DNA of 64,000 nucleotides from Mastigias papua (lineage: Eukaryota > Cnidaria > Scyphozoa > Rhizostomeae > Mastigiidae). The notes under the pieces were generated by a model. The model ran no database searches, was not told where the DNA came from, and saw only the letters and a list, made by a program, of their open reading frames with translations. Below are positions 12,784-27,492 of this stretch, one piece after another. The first letter of the stretch is position 1; the number at the start of each line of letters is the position of its first letter. Location of the stretch: assembly GCA_964019165.1 (NCBI GenBank), contig OZ025281.1, positions 13,007,558 to 13,071,557 on the forward strand, written 5' to 3'. Made by a program: the position numbers and the translations under genes.

Positions 12784-12836
12784 AAATGATTAGATGATTA
12801 GATGATTAGATGATTAGATGATTAGATGATTAGATC
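12784..12836. repeat. 8-bp tandem repeat GATTAGAT
   Basis: Six to seven perfect octamers. Intronic. Confidence 0.9.
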
Positions 12837-14486
12837 TGATCAACAAGTATTGTTCGCACCAACCAGAACCAAACTAGCAAAACGATTTTAGAAGTTATTG
12901 AAAAGGCAAAGCACTTTAGACCCTACATTGAGAACTGTGTTGACAAATGGCTTGGGATTCACATAGCAACGGGGAGGATCTTTTGCAGGAATGATCACTT
13001 GGATATGAAAAAAGATTAACATACTGGTCATGCTTAATGACACAGATCCGTGACTCATTCTATTAAATGAAATCAACTCAATATGCAATGAATCAAGGAA
13101 ACAAAACACGAAAAACTTATGAAAAGCTCAGGGTCAAATCTGTAAGATAAGGAAGTCCTCATATTTCAACAACTGGCAGTCTGTCAGCAAATTTCAAGCT
13201 CTATAGTTCGCTTAACCAGAAAAGCCAGGCAACCCCTCTTACAGTAACGTCTTTAACAAATGGCTCGTAGAAGTCAAGATAACTGAAAGATCTTCCAACT
13301 ACGAGAGCAGGGCAAATTCGTCACAAATAGATGAAAACCAATAAAAGCTGGGCATCTTTTAAGGAAATTTGACTAGTGAGCCAAGCGCATATGAGGGCCT
13401 CAGACAATATGCTGCCACGTTTGGTCTGTATAAGCAGGGAGCTATCCAATATGCGCTTGCTCTTGTACTCATTCCACACCGAATCCAGACTACCTAAATT
13501 AATTTTCACGAAAATTAGTCAAATTTTTCAAACAGGCCCCAAACTAGTAGGCCTTAATTTTTACTTTCTAGTAGGGCTATGGCGTGCGCCAAGTGAGGCA
13601 ATGGCCAGAAGTGGCAATGAATAAGCATGCCTTGCATACAAGAATCATATCCAGCTGGATCTTCGCAGGTCCAACTATTGGAAAAGTTTGCAAGGCTTCC
13701 TGCGAAATTCCGCGCGTATGAGTTTGCTTTACACTTGAGTATAAATCAGTACCGCTGTATCGACCAAAGGGACCCGTAATCCAAATAGCACCATAACATG
13801 CATTTTCACTCTCATCAACAAATCCGTACATCACGTGGGAAGCAAGAATTGGCATGCAATTGGCTAATATTTACACATGTCATCGACCTATGGACCATTA
13901 AGCAACTGTGCAATACGGTGCTTAATACGTTGACCTAGTTCCTTCGCAGTGCTTATAAAAGCAATGGATTATCCAGGACAAACTACGTAACCATTGAGTG
14001 CCCGTAAAACTGCAATAGCCCCAGTCACTTTTATCCACCATTAACAAACCGTTCTCCAGTGCACACATTTTAACACGCAGATCGTTTGCCAGCTGATGTT
14101 TATGGTTGGCAGTGGCGTGGCCAGTGTAAATGAAATGGGGGTAATTTACTAAGGTGGTAGGGGTGCGTGACTACAGGACAATTCTTGCAGCTACACCATT
14201 TACTTTGGCTTAGAGTGCATCTTTCAAATGGCATGATAGCAATATGGGCCTGTAATAATATTGTGGCATTTCGTCTATAAAACAGAGCACTAGGTGGAAA
14301 ATAAATCTTTTACTTCTATGTTAAGTAAAGGAATCCTGATCATCATCTTTCGCTAACAGTGGGAGGGGGGCATCGTCCTATACCTCCCCGTGGTCAACTC
14401 ACTAGTGGTCGGGAGAACACGGAAAACAGTGTAAATATGTATACATGCATATCACTACTGAAGTATTATCCTGTATAAATATTCAA

Positions 14487-14487
<1 letters not shown>

Positions 14488-14521
<34 letters not shown>

Positions 14522-14522
14522 T
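14488..14522. repeat. AAT microsatellite
   Basis: About eleven uninterrupted trinucleotides, intronic. Confidence 0.95.
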
Positions 14523-17500
14523 TGCTCCAAATCATTAATACTACTATATGTGACAAATTGGCACACAATATGGATATGACAGTTAAAATCTCCAATAATC
14601 TAGCCACTGATTACGAACAAAATCTAGGTCCCTAGCTTAAGCATTCAATGACAGTCTTTTTTTTTGGGGGGGGGGGGGCTCTGTGTGATGTCGGACTGAT
14701 CACGTGACCTACCCATCGTTTGTTCATGTAACTTGTGATTAATGTAAATAGAGAGTTTTTTTGATAACGAGACTACAACAAGAGGAAGAGTTATTTTCTG
14801 AAGACCATTCTCTTTCGGTACTTCGACTTGGTTGTGGTATTCTACAACTATTACAGGGGGGAAGGGGTTGAGCTGTAACCCGAGTGCAGTACTAATGTAA
14901 TATAGAACATCTTTGAACACTCTAAAATTACATACCAAAATACAACAGAGTTGGCAAAGTCACAACTGTGTGGTCATGCTAATCACGCGCCAACTTTACG
15001 AATAGCTAAAGGAAAATTCTGCGAATTCACCGGGTAACAAAATTGCTCATTACTCATGCACTTCGGACTATTTGTCGCGAACTAAGCTCCGTGTTTTCAA
15101 AGCGTTCCTTAGCACAGACCCGCAAACAATGGTTAACCTTGTCTTAGCTGTTTGGAATTTGCAACAGAAGACTCTCGGAGCATCTATGTGGCCCCACCCA
15201 CCCCGTATCCATCTACATCACATGCGAAATGGTTGAAAAGGGCTATGTACGGTACAACTATTGCCGTTGACTTTTGAAAGTACCTATACTACTAACCTTT
15301 AATTTCACATTCGAATTCAGTATGGTCTCAATACATTAATCTACCAACGTACAAATAACTTTGCCTATTATTTTAAAACTTTTAGACAAAAGTTTTGCAT
15401 ACTATTGTAAAGAGTACAAAATAGAACAAAACATTACTATGGGAGTTTGAGGGCTCGCCTCCTAAGTATGAGGGGGGATCTAGAAGAGAAAGGCGTTTGC
15501 AAATACCAGTCAAAATTTGCCTGACAGCAAACAAGTGTATCTAGCCTGGAAATTGGTAACAACCCTTTATAGACCTGCCTCTAATAGTACGCGCCCTTGA
15601 GATGATGGCAAGTCTGCGGCCCCCGACTGGCTAGACTGAAATTCAAGATTTCTACCAGGTTAAGCTCTAAGCAACCTTAGCAACAACTGGAACCGTCTGT
15701 GCTAGAGCAGAATTCCACGATCTGCTATACGAATCCTAGAAACGATATTTGCACAACTGGAAAATATCAAGAGCTCCATGCACACAACAAACATTGCGTG
15801 CCTCTAATTTGCGATAACCGTGCAACTTCACTTCAGTTCTGTTGCTAAGCAATACGAGGTTGTCAAACTACGTCACAGAGACCAGGACAAGCCCTCAAGG
15901 ATTCTCTGCAAGGATCGAGGGTGTACAATAACTGGCTAAATGTGTCTTGATGAGAAGCCTAACACAGAGCCTAGTCTAAATATTGCATATATGGCCCTCT
16001 TTTAGCCACATAAAGTAGTACACCTGTAGCAATACTTAACGTTTCTTTGCAGTCCCCAATTTCAACTGCACATTGAGTGCTATAGACATCGTAGTGCCCA
16101 GTGTTTGGAGATGGCACTACGGAAACAACAATTTTGAAACAGATACCCGTAAATGGACGAACCATTCAAGGACTACACACAGTCTATGCCAGGTAGGCTT
16201 CCTGGTTTTCGATTGTTCGCAGTGGTGAAAACATTCGAAACTAAAATATTCCGTAAGGATTTTGTCCTCAGGAGTAAAAGTTCATTAGACTTTTTTAGCT
16301 TTCTAAACATTGTTTCCTTAAAAAGCGGCTTCTTATAAACAACCTGTACCCTTGGCGGAAGCTAATCAGCACCTCAAAAAATATCGTGGCACAATTGCCG
16401 TTGGCTTTCTTTGCTAATGGCCAATTACGATAGTTAATAATTCACAATGATAAATTATGTTCGCAATTTCTAATTCCCCAATATTTTTAAGTATCGAAGT
16501 CTACGCCCCGTTTGGGTGATTCCTTGTGCTATAATCCGGGGGTGTTATATATGCAAATAGAATTGCCAAGCACGAGAGTGACCTACTGTAGACTCTGTGC
16601 GGAGCCTTGTGTCCACAAAACATACAAGTGAAAAGAGGACGTGTCAAAGTTGACAGAATGCCGCTTCTCGGCTTGATCCTTCTTCCCTAATTGCAAGCAA
16701 GGAGCAGTCGGCAGCCTTCGATTCGGCTACTCAGTATAAAGCAATTCCCAACGCTAAAGTTATTCTTGTATGAAATGAATAAAACTCCCACCACCTGCGT
16801 TGTAATATATCTGAGAATGTCAGCGAATTACAGTCGCAAACAACACCATAAACAAACCGTTTCAAAATCCGACACAATAAACAATACTCTGCGGCATTTT
16901 AACAAACCTAAATTACCCAACCAATGTGTTTATGCGAGACCTGCTTACATGTTAAGGCTGATAACAAACTGACAGGAAGGCATGTCCGATTACAATTATG
17001 AATGCAGAATGTAAATGTTGAAAACTGCTGGTTTACGAGGTCTCCAAATACACCTGTAAAACCACAATCATTGAGCCGTTCTGTATTGCAGACAAAAGTG
17101 GAAATTTCAAACGAAGCGTATTTAGCAATAACCTTGTAATCACTTAAAAAAATTTCAGTCAATACGTGAAATTTTAAACTGGCAAAAAGTGCTTCTTCAA
17201 CAAAACCAAACTATTCACTTTGCATCAAATAAAACGTAAAGATAGCTTGAAATTTTTATATTTAAAAACGAAGCCCCCAGTACAAACTGTTGGGTCATCG
17301 AGAGCTGAAGTAATTGATAGGCTTGAAACCAAATATAGCTCAACAAACAAGGAAACGGCTACAGTTATAATACCGCCCATAATCTTGTAAAAAAACTACA
17401 TGTCAACTACCGCGGTTTAAGTGAAGATAGATAAACGCCCCAATTTAACGAAATCATAAGTATGTCTAAAAATCACACCTGAAGTTTGTTGCCATTCGAT

Positions 17501-18223
17501 CTTGGCCTAACGAAATATAGATAATTTGAGGACTTCATTTCTCCAGCGTGTATTCCATTTTCATGAGCATTTTTATCTCCGCTCAATGCCATCAATCCAA
17601 TAAACCGTTACTGAGTAATATTCAAGAAAGCATTTGTTGATAGCCGATGGCTGCCAGTCTCCGGCCTGAAATATCGACCTCTTCCATACATATAACCCTT
17701 TCCACTTTTGAACGTATTGATATGACGAAATAACACCATGAGGAACATGATGACCTAAATCATCCAAAGACGGGGGTAAGACAATAATGCGCCAGCTGCC
17801 AAATAGGGGGGAGCCTGTGGTTCTAGCCCTAAATAAGGGGGAATCAGCGTGTATTTAGATTTTGTGCTAATAAACGAAAGCAAGAAAAGAGCAGATTGAA
17901 AGTATCTGTTTGCTTTCTTGATACAGTGCTGGCAATGTTGAGGAGTGGTGAGATTTCGGTAACATTTCCTCTTCCCACTGTCGGTGTTACAAATGAATTC
18001 TCTTCGTATTTAAAAGATTTGTGGCTTCCCCCCTTGCAAGAAAGCACTTGAAGGCAATAGTTTCCAAAAGCAACTTAGCAGAAATATCATTTTGAACAAT
18101 GGAATGCTGGCACGAACTAGTGTTATATGATTTAGCAAGCGGATGATTTTTACGTTGAGGAATAACTTTGGAAAAATTGTGGAAGACATGAGCTATATGC
18201 TTAAAATACTGCCCCCTATGAAC

Positions 18224-18641
<418 letters not shown>

Positions 18642-20171
18642 ATGAAATGGAATTTGTATTCCATACGAGACGAAATGGGCGGGCTTCCATATCTCCAATC
18701 ATTTTAAGCTACAACTTTAGAAAAGCAGCCATGGTAGAGTTATCTCTTATCTCTGAAACTTCGAGAATTGGACAACGATATGATTCAACTAAAAAAAAAC
18801 AGCGTACCCCAGACGGGGGTGCACCGCACAACACCTGCAAAGCAAGCACCAAAAGTAGCTCAGACTCTGACAAATATGTCAGCCATGTTGTACCTCATAC
18901 GATACTTCCAAAGATAAAAATCACCCTTCAAGACAACCTCAAAAACAACAAGAAGCAATAGATGTTTGAGAAAATTTACCAACCCATGCAGAAATAGATA
19001 AACAAGAGAAAAAAACAACTCTGACTGATGTATAGAGCAATAAAAAGGGCACTTTCCTGACAAGAGGTTGCCTGGAAAACATGAGGCTGAAAACCAGCGA
19101 TACTCTAAGGACATATTCGTTCCAATGACCCATACTAATCTAGGGCTATATTCTCAAGGGCAAAATTTTTCAAGCGGTATATTTCCCAAGGCGTTGCTTT
19201 TCAATGACCATACTTCCCAATTGTCACCATACTAACTGCTGGAAATTCCAACCGCTGGGTAAATTCACAACGAACTTTTTTAGTTAAGTCCCCCGGGGCA
19301 GGATAAACCTGGCACTCCATCACAAAAAACGGTAGACGAAAATCAAATCAGGCAAACTCGTGGCCTAAATCGATTAAAATGTTCACACGGCCGATCTCCA
19401 TAAAGGATCACAACAAAACCGAAGAGTTTAATCAACAGTAAAAATGGATACTCTCAGAAATCAAATTCCTGCCTAAAGGACACCCTATCTAGAGGTCACC
19501 ATCAAACCAATGGAGACGGGACAAATACCAGCTCTTATCGTTATTGAGAGATCAAAGTGTGCTCCTCCGCAGATATCCATTATCATGATGACATCAAATT
19601 ATCACTGAGCCTGCACAAAACAGGCCGAGCTGAGATTTAACATCAAAATCACTTAAAAAGACATGAAGAATATTCCCCTCCGTATAAGAGCAAATGAGTG
19701 AAATTCATAAAGAAATGCGTGGATAAATTATTCATCCTGACGACCGACCTGACTTGCTCGTTATTGTACTGAAAGAATTCCGAGTAATGGCTCGCTAGGC
19801 AGCCAATTTGTTGCTAGGCCTGAAAAGATATCGACCACTTGAAGCGAATATTATGGAGATGAGAAGAATATTCGTGGGTGTCTTTGTGACGCAATTAATG
19901 CTAATAGTGTAAAATACAGCAAAAAAATAACTGAAAAGAAACACAAAGAAAATCGAAAAAGAAGGTAAAATGTGATTATAATAAACTTACAAGAGAGCTG
20001 CGCTGGCAGCCGCATTTGTACCGAGCTATTAATTCAACGCTTAAGTGGTTGATTATTCTAATTAAGCATTTGAATTACTCTCTAATTGCTTCATTGTGAG
20101 CTACAATCAATTGAACCTAAAATCCCAAACACAAAAAGTAACCTCTAGTATGAGAACTTCAGATAAATGGC

Positions 20172-20172
<1 letters not shown>

Positions 20173-20213
<41 letters not shown>
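20173..20213. repeat. AAT microsatellite
   Basis: About 13 perfect trinucleotides, intronic. Confidence 0.95.
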
Positions 20214-20214
<1 letters not shown>

Positions 20215-21130
20215 CAAACAAGAACAATAATAATGGTAATCATGAAAATATGTACAGACGACTGCCTAGATCACTGAAAAGTGCTTTTATCGCAGGTACT
20301 TCTCCAGAAAACCAGCATTGTTTCAGGGGGGGAGGGGGGTGACAGTTCGTTGAAGAATGCAAAAAGTGCAAAGTGTCCCAAGACTTTTATTGAGTATTGT
20401 AGTTGAAACGACACGACTCGTTTGTCTAAAGTTGGCTATATACACACATAATTTGCAGACAAAATGTTGATTTAGGCCAGCTAGCTACAGTACAATATAC
20501 AAATGAAAACAGACTGCAAATAGTCAACAATAATTTAAGTTAAGGAAAAAATTTTTAGACAATCTGAAAGCGCACGAGTCAACCTTCCAAAATTTCATCA
20601 TTTTGTTGGATTTTTCCTAACGATGCGCAAACCTATTGTTACAGGGAAAACGAGAAACATAACGATGATAATTAAGCAATCTTCCCTCAAAAGCATACGG
20701 CCGTAAGCTCTGATGTACAGTCGGGACATAGCACCCTGATTTCGTATTTCGATCCTTTACAAAAGTAAATGGACATAGCAGGTTATATCATGGATTTTAA
20801 TTAGAGAAAACGATTGTTATAGACACACCTGCCCAGAAAACTAACAAAATGAAGCAAGATAAAATATTATGAATATTTATAAACTTCAAAGAAACTTGGG
20901 AGAGAGGATCCACAGATAGCGCACCCGAAACAGTTGAGAAAGCTCAAACCAGTTATGAAACTGACAGGAAACAAAACCTCAATCCAATCTCAAGACGTGA
21001 CCGATAGGGGGCTCAATCAATAGAATACTGCGGTGGAGCCTATTGAATACAAAGAGGCACCATCTACTGTATTGAATTGAATAAAACAGGTTCGTTAAGA
21101 TTTTCGTACTAACCACTATCTAGAGTTGAT

Positions 21131-21233
21131 ACAGTTGACATCCGATAACTCTGCCTGTCATGGGAGATTAAAATTCGTTCGAGGTACCGATAGTCTGAGT
21201 TATCAGGCAGTCAAGGTATTTAATGTCAACTGT
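21131..21233. mobile_element. Pogo/Tigger-like MITE, ~103 bp
   Basis: Termini ACAGTTGACAT and its inverted partner ATGTCAACTGT, with internal GATAACTC and GAGTTATC also inverted. The ACAGTTGAC...GATAACTC start resembles non-autonomous pogo-group elements known in many invertebrates (from memory). No transposase. Confidence 0.65.
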
Positions 21234-21713
21234 GTTTTGAATGACTACATAATTTTTCATAAGAATACCTACTTTTTTGCTAAGCACTGATATTCTTAAC
21301 AGTTTTGAATTTGAGCATAAAAATATTCTTAAACTATTCTTAAATTATAGAGATATTGAGCATTAATTCTCGTATAAACTATATTCTTATAATAAAAACT
21401 GAGTAACTGATAATACCCAAAGAGTTGCTGAGTTGAATTATAGCCTAAAGACTCCCGGACCAGATCAGTGGAGTTCATACCTGTTTTGTTTTTAAAAAAA
21501 GGATTCAAATAAAGAACATATCTAAGCCCTAATGAAGCTTGAGACTTGCAATATTTTTAAATCATTCTCAAATTTCAGCGATTTTGAGCCTTGATATTCT
21601 TATGGACCATATTCATACAAATGCGTGTATTCAATTCTGATGTACATTTAGGATAGAAGGCCTAACATAGTTTATCTACGAAACCAAACTATTAGAAAAA
21701 TAGTCTTGTGATC

Positions 21714-21757
21714 TGATTGATTGAGTGATTGAGTGATTGATTGACTGATTGATTGCT
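21714..21757. repeat. GATT/GAGT tetranucleotide repeat
   Basis: Imperfect run of GATTGATTGAGT-type tetramers, intronic. Confidence 0.85.
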
Positions 21758-22189
21758 TAATTCAGCGATTGATTTCCAGATTTATAGACAGAAGTATAAA
21801 CTCTCGTTGGGCCCGCTCAAGAAGGATCATCCTATACTTTAATAGTGAAGTTTGATCGAGATCACAAAAAAATTTTACTTTTGAAACGCGTAATCCATTT
21901 TACAGCCTTGGCCTATATTTGGTTCAAAATTTCCTAATTGGCCATAAGGAGGTAATCCTTTGAGGTTGATAAATCTCGTTGATTCGCACATTGGTCAATG
22001 AATTGTTAACTGTTACTTCTCATTAACAGCCAAGCGATTTGCGGTTTATATACGTATAGCTCAGCAGGTCCTACACGATGTTGGAAATATTGGGCAGAAT
22101 GCTGAACCAAATCTTCTATGCATTTGACCAGAGAATGAGGAAGATTGTAATAAATTATAAATTGATAATTTGAGAAAAAGTAAACAAAC

Positions 22190-22522
22190 CTTGTGATCAA
22201 CAATAAGCGAGTCCAGCACGTCCAACCTCGCATCCAATGGCTTGCTGCCCTTTATCCTCGCTTCCATGTGGTCAAGATAAACGCTGAAATCGTGAAACGT
22301 CGCTTCAAACTCTTGCCCAGCTAACAGAGCTTTCTGAAGCAGCGTGTGCCTCGTCTCAGCGTCGAGAGTAATCCAGGAATGAGACTGCTCAACAAGATTG
22401 ATTCTGTCCGTGACAGTAGCAACCAGAGTTTCATCTTTTGGTCGGATATCTTTCAGCGTGAAGCACACCGTCTTGATTTCGTCAACATCTCGTTTCTTCT
22501 TTACTATGTCATCTTGTAGAGC
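22190..22522 (-). CDS. Exon 24: spectrin-type repeat
   Basis: 333 nt, 111 codons, phase 0/0. ALQDDIVKKKRDVDEIKTVC follows TTTTGCATAG. QSHSWITLDAETRHTLLQKA holds the helix-A Trp. In helix C, Val-Tyr-Leu (FSVYLDHMEARIKGSKPLDA) replaces WL. It ends LIVDHK|GTTTGT and is followed by the largest intron of the window (9.6 kb). Confidence 0.9.
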
Positions 22523-24717
22523 CTATGCAAAATTTAATTCATACAGAATATCAAAGCTAGAACTAGTAAGAGGCAAGGTACAATTCTGGAAAAGTTCTTG
22601 AAGCAAATTTGACAGATGACATCATCCTACTTCCACCCCACATGAATGTGAAGACCTTTATATAGACTGATGCTTAAATGTTGACTGTTCCGTCGAAATT
22701 ATGAAAAAAGGAGTTTTAACAAAGAGCTATTAATGCAGCATGTGCTAAGTAATTTTATAAACCCAATTCCCTCCCTCGAATAAGCCCTCAACTGGAATAA
22801 GTCCTCACCTAGAAAATATAAAAAAATAACAAGTCCCAGGGGGGGGGGCTAATTCTACAATTTACGGTATATATGGATTTATGGTTAATTTACTGCGTTG
22901 GAAAGGTTCTAACCACTACTTACTATACAAATTGGATACAGTGAATACACCCGCGTATTGCTTATAAATCTTGGTAGAAGAGCATTAAGAACCTCTTTCT
23001 AAAGAAAATCACGAATAAACAGAGGTGGTCTTCAATAAATCACGGGACATAGTCATCTCTTGCAGTACAGCTGAGCAGTCCCAATATTTCCATACAGCCA
23101 GCAAGCTAAGGGAAATATTCGGAGTACAGTATATTTATGCTAAATAAGTGGCAATGGAATAGCTATTCAGTGAAAAATGTATAAAACAAGAGAGAATATA
23201 AATAACTGTAACTGTATTCTGTGATCGTAAGTACCGTTTCGTCGGGTTGATACGCCTAAATACCATATAACGAAAGCCCTATTCGAGCAAAAATTGAATG
23301 AAATCGAATTAACTTGAATTGATTCTTCTTTAATTGAATTGAATTGAATTAAATTGACGCAGTGCCATAACTTGATGGGGAAATCCGGTCGAAAATTGTT
23401 CGCTTTTTCACCAATACATGGAGTATCAATAGGCCCTTGGCTATACATATCCTCTGTCTTCCTCAGTGCAGCCTTTATCCAAGTATAACTATTATAGGCA
23501 AGCACTATTGTTTTTTGTATTAAGTACAATCACTTGCCTCGAGGTTGGTGGTGGATAATGCAATATAGAAATAAGAGGGTTTTCTCACAAACATAACATA
23601 TCTGGATAGTCGACCTTATCAGATCAGTGCGCTATATTGGTACAATAAATTCATTTCATTCTGGATTTCGCTGAGATTGTGGTCAATTTCAGCAACAGTA
23701 AAATCAAAATAACTGATGGCATACAAATTTTCTTATCTTCCAGACACACCACCTTTCACGTCTCAACATTATCTGATAACAACCAAACAAAGCTTTACAC
23801 ATTTGTCAAAATGTATAAAATTGAGGTTGCAAGAGAAGCACACTTTCCGCTCTGTTAAATGTAGACATTTCCCGGCAACAGCTATCCTTGTTTGGGTGCC
23901 TATACGATGATGATAAGGACTTCTATCACGGGCGAACTGACAGATCCATAGGCCACCGGTCTATGAGATGAACGGCCCATCTACATTACATCAAAGTGAG
24001 CGACAGCAGAGTCCAGAAATATGCCTAACCTTCCTCCGACTGTCAAATCTTCATCATAAACCTTCCTCTTTTATGTATCAAAGCTAGCCAAAGTTTTTGA
24101 ACTCTGCATTGGGTATGTCTCAGAAGCTTCTACTGTAAATGGGCTATACCCTTCACAGTCGATATCGTTTTATATAAAACTTTGCTGAAACTGGATTGTT
24201 GATACAAATTTCAAAATCTTCATCAAATACGTCATAAAGAGCAAAATTTTCCTCCGGTTCAGAGCAGTGGAGCCGTGACTTTTTCTGGACTCTGAGCGAC
24301 AGTAGAAGGAATTCAGTCTTAGTAAAGCAAGATTTATACTAAAGAGGTTTCCAAGCAGCTCATATGATTTACCATTGCTTTTAGAAGCAAACTTCTCAGG
24401 GTGTCATAATTGTTCAGTTAAGAACAAACCCGGGGTCCTCAGGCCTCCCGGCTATCGGTCCACGTTCAATCTGCCCGACCGGCTAGTCTGCCTCTAACTG
24501 GTATAACATACTATAGACGGTAATCTTAGAATAAGCCATTTTCCCCACTAGATTCCTGATGAACTAACGCTTGCCAACCTTTATATATTAACATTCCATG
24601 AGAACACATAGCGGTTGCCTGTGAAATTTATAAGTCTCCGCCACTTCTAGCTGCAAGCTCATGAATTCGAAAGCCTCGATTCTAAATACTTTTGTCTTGG
24701 TTCTAAGAAGGTCTTAC
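22523..24717. other. Intron of 2.2 kb between exons 23 and 24
   Basis: Carries a fragment of the repeat family also seen at 31056-31367; otherwise AT-rich with no gene signal. Confidence 0.75.
22620..22869. mobile_element. Partial copy of the CTCGAATAAGCCC repeat family
   Basis: Shares with 31056-31367 the stretches CCCTCCCTCGAATAAGCCC, a GAAGAC...ACT(A/G)ATGC segment and an end GCTAATTC...TTTACGGTA. The left end is not clear, so it is probably truncated or diverged. Confidence 0.6.
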
Positions 24718-25050
24718 CTCGACTTCAGTAAGCTGCCTCTTAACCATGCTTGTCTCGCTTCCAATAGGTTCATTCAATGCGGACGCCTGCATAGACGTCT
24801 CCAACCATTGCTGGTAGTTACTTGTTCTCTCGTGGTATGTTTCTACTTCTTGCATCGTTCTTTTGAATTCACTCTGCACCTTTCGCGCCTCCTCCGCAAG
24901 AGACGTGTTCAGTTTGATAACTGTCGCATGCTTCTTTATAAAGGCTTGGTTTTCGGGCAGATTCGGATCGACCTTCTTGACAAGCTGTGCTGTAATGTTC
25001 TCTGCAACACTCACATTTGCTTCTACTTCCCCATGCCGCTTTACTAAGAC
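24718..25050 (-). CDS. Exon 23: spectrin-type repeat
   Basis: 333 nt, 111 codons, phase 0/0. Opens VLVKRHGEVEANVSVAENIT after CCTTCAG. YHERTSNYQQWLETSMQASA gives the WL helix, and NEPIGSETSMVKRQLTEVE the loop and next helix. The donor is GAG|GTAAGA. Confidence 0.9.
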
Positions 25051-25227
25051 CTGAAGGAATCAAGTGATTCTTAGTGATTGAAAATTTGAGGGATCATTTA
25101 TAACCGAGTGCATCAACCACATCTCGATTTAAGCACAACACGTGCATCTATCAAAACAATCAAATCTAATCGCCTAAATCAGAATCACAATATACCACAA
25201 TAACAAACACTTATCAATGATTGAGTC

Positions 25228-25422
25228 TAACTAATAACCTATTAATCAATGAGTAAGTCAATCGCTCCATCATTCAATCACTCAATCTATCAATCAATCA
25301 ATCAATCAATCAATCAGTCTACAATTCAAGCACTCGATCAGCGAATCACCTTATCAGTCAATCACTCAATCTGTCAATCACTCCAATACTCAATCACTCA
25401 CCCAGTCAATCACTAAATCATA
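25228..25422. repeat. Degenerate ATCA tetranucleotide repeat
   Basis: Long imperfect run of ATCAATCA/ATCACTCA tetramers in the intron between exons 22 and 23. Confidence 0.85.
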
Positions 25423-25561
25423 ATATACTGCATATACTGCATTACAGACAAACCTATCACTATGCAATCATAAATTTACATAAATTATTGCACGATAAAA
25501 CACACTTGAAACTAAAATCTCTAATCATGTCACAAAAATAGAATAAAGTTAAAGCACGTAC

Positions 25562-25885
25562 ATTAATTCTACCAAAATCTTCCTTGATCTTTTTCAAATC
25601 AACGCCATACTCAGTGGTTTCACTAACCAATGCTTTTGTCTCTTCAATAACATTCAACACCACATTCTCGTGTCCTTTATACTCATTCAAGTCTCGTGCT
25701 ACTTCATCAAGGCTACGCAGGCGTTCATGCACGCGTGTTTCCACGACTTTGTAGCGCTCCTCGCGATCAGGAGACTTTGTAACAACAAACTGGTGTCCAG
25801 ATGGTGATTTCGCCATGATTTTAGGCTCGTTCTCCCTCACATTCTGCTGACCTTCATTGTGCTCTTTGATGTCGTCAGCCAGTGC
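25562..25885 (-). CDS. Exon 22: spectrin-type repeat, diverged
   Basis: 324 nt, 108 codons, phase 0/0. Starts ALADDIKEHNEGQQNVRENE after TATAATAG. DREERYKVVETRVHERLRSL is the likely helix A. There is no Trp; helix C is LNEYKGHENVVLNVIEETKA. It ends FGRIN|GTACGT. Confidence 0.87.
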
Positions 25886-26109
25886 CTATTATAAATGAGA
25901 GGAACACGTGACAAAGCTTTGAGCTTGATCCACGATCAGCCAGAGGCTTATTGACGTTTACGAAATGTAACATGTGGAAAGTATGCTTAAAGAAATGAGT
26001 ACAGTAAACCGTCTAGACTAGTGCTTTTGATACTAAAGATCTTGTGAAGATTTGACAAAAGTAATACGCTGGGAAGAATCCTTGTTCCCCAACGTACAGA
26101 AACGGCACT

Positions 26110-26110
26110 A

Positions 26111-26182
<72 letters not shown>
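26110..26182. repeat. AAT microsatellite, ~24 units
   Basis: Uninterrupted trinucleotides in the intron between exons 21 and 22. Confidence 0.95.
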
Positions 26183-26532
26183 TTATATACCTTATTTATA
26201 TATGATAGCCTTTTCAGTAAAGATTACTACTAACAATAAGAGTCCTGTCTAAATTAAAATTGTAAGAAAAAAGACAAAATTACAAATATAAGGGGTTAAA
26301 AATTGCAGCAAGATATTAAAAATCTAATAATCTTAAAATTTAACAATTTATATTGGGAATGAAAGAAAGAAAGAAAGATGACAGAACGATCAAACTATAC
26401 AACGGAGGGTAGAAGAGAGAGGGAAAAATCGCCAAGCTTTGAAGGGCGTTGGATAAATCGCCTAATTTCTATAAGAAAGGGCAGAAATTATCAATCTTTA
26501 AGAAAACAGTGAGATATACACTCCTGTTCCAG

Positions 26533-26750
26533 CTCCCTAGTTGTAGTCTCCCTGTTTGCCGCCTCCCTGCTTTCGGTCTCCCTGCTCTCAGTCTCCCAAC
26601 TTTCAGCCACCCTGTTTTCAGCCTCCCTGCTCTCGGTCTCCCTGCTCTCGGTCTCCCTGCTCTCAGTCTCCCTACCTTCAGCCTCCCTGATTTCAGTCTC
26701 CCTGCTTTCAGTCTTCCTGATTTTAGCTTCCATAAATTTAGCCTCCAAGT
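26533..26750. repeat. 15-bp minisatellite (GGTCTCCCTGCTCTC)
   Basis: About 14 units of a 15-mer, most regular at 26620-26690. Because 15 is a multiple of three it leaves open frames on both strands, but these have no splice or domain support. Confidence 0.88.
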
Positions 26751-26885
26751 TTTCATTCCATTAGCTATTACGCATAAATACATATTACTTGAAATAGTGG
26801 AACAACTGCCACTGCACCAGTAACTCGAGTATGACTATCAACATCAGCCTTGCATTAAAAATTCTGGTCACCCTATTCATCTTAC

Positions 26886-27209
26886 CTTCGCTTGCTTTAC
26901 ATTCTGCTCCAAGAAATTCTCGTCCAAAATGATTGGCTCAAACTCGGCAACATCTTTCTCCACGTTCTCCAGCCAGCTATCAAAATTCGCAGATAGTTCT
27001 ACATATTTTTCTACCTTCTTCTGGTGAATAGTGTCTTTCTCCATGCTATTCCTAATAGCAGTTCTCAGTTTTTCGTATCGCGAGATTATTGAGTCCATTT
27101 CTTCGGTTACCGGCAGTTGGTCTGTTTCAGCACTCGTTGTCAAATCTTTACAACAGAGGTTCTGGTGCTCAACAGCTTCCCCGTGCTTCTTGACTTCATC
27201 ATACAAGAC
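26886..27209 (-). CDS. Exon 21: spectrin-type repeat
   Basis: 324 nt, 108 codons, phase 0/0. VLYDEVKKHGEAVEHQNLCC follows CCGTCTAG. SIISRYEKLRTAIRNSMEKD is helix A (Tyr for Trp) and YVELSANFDSWLENVEKDVA helix C with WL. Ends VKQAK|GTAAGA. Confidence 0.9.
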
Positions 27210-27492
27210 CTAGACGGGTGATAGCATTATAATTGGAGCAAAGCTGATGATTGAGGGTTAATGAATGTGAGATGGCTTGACTATATGAAAGAAAGCGAGT
27301 TAATGAATCACAAGATGAATTTAGGAATAAATTAACCCATAATAGAATAAGTGGAGAGCCATAATAAATGAAATACCGATCGAACAAAGAGAAGGGTATA
27401 GTAATGAAGAAACAACTGAAGTAAAAAGTAGAAGATGAATAACCTGACGCACTATAATAAACAGACCAGTAAGTTAACAAATGGATATACAT

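Noticed and set aside
26449..26823. Frames with SLPALSLPTFSLP or SRETESRETE periodicity
   Set aside because: Produced by a 15-bp minisatellite; intronic.
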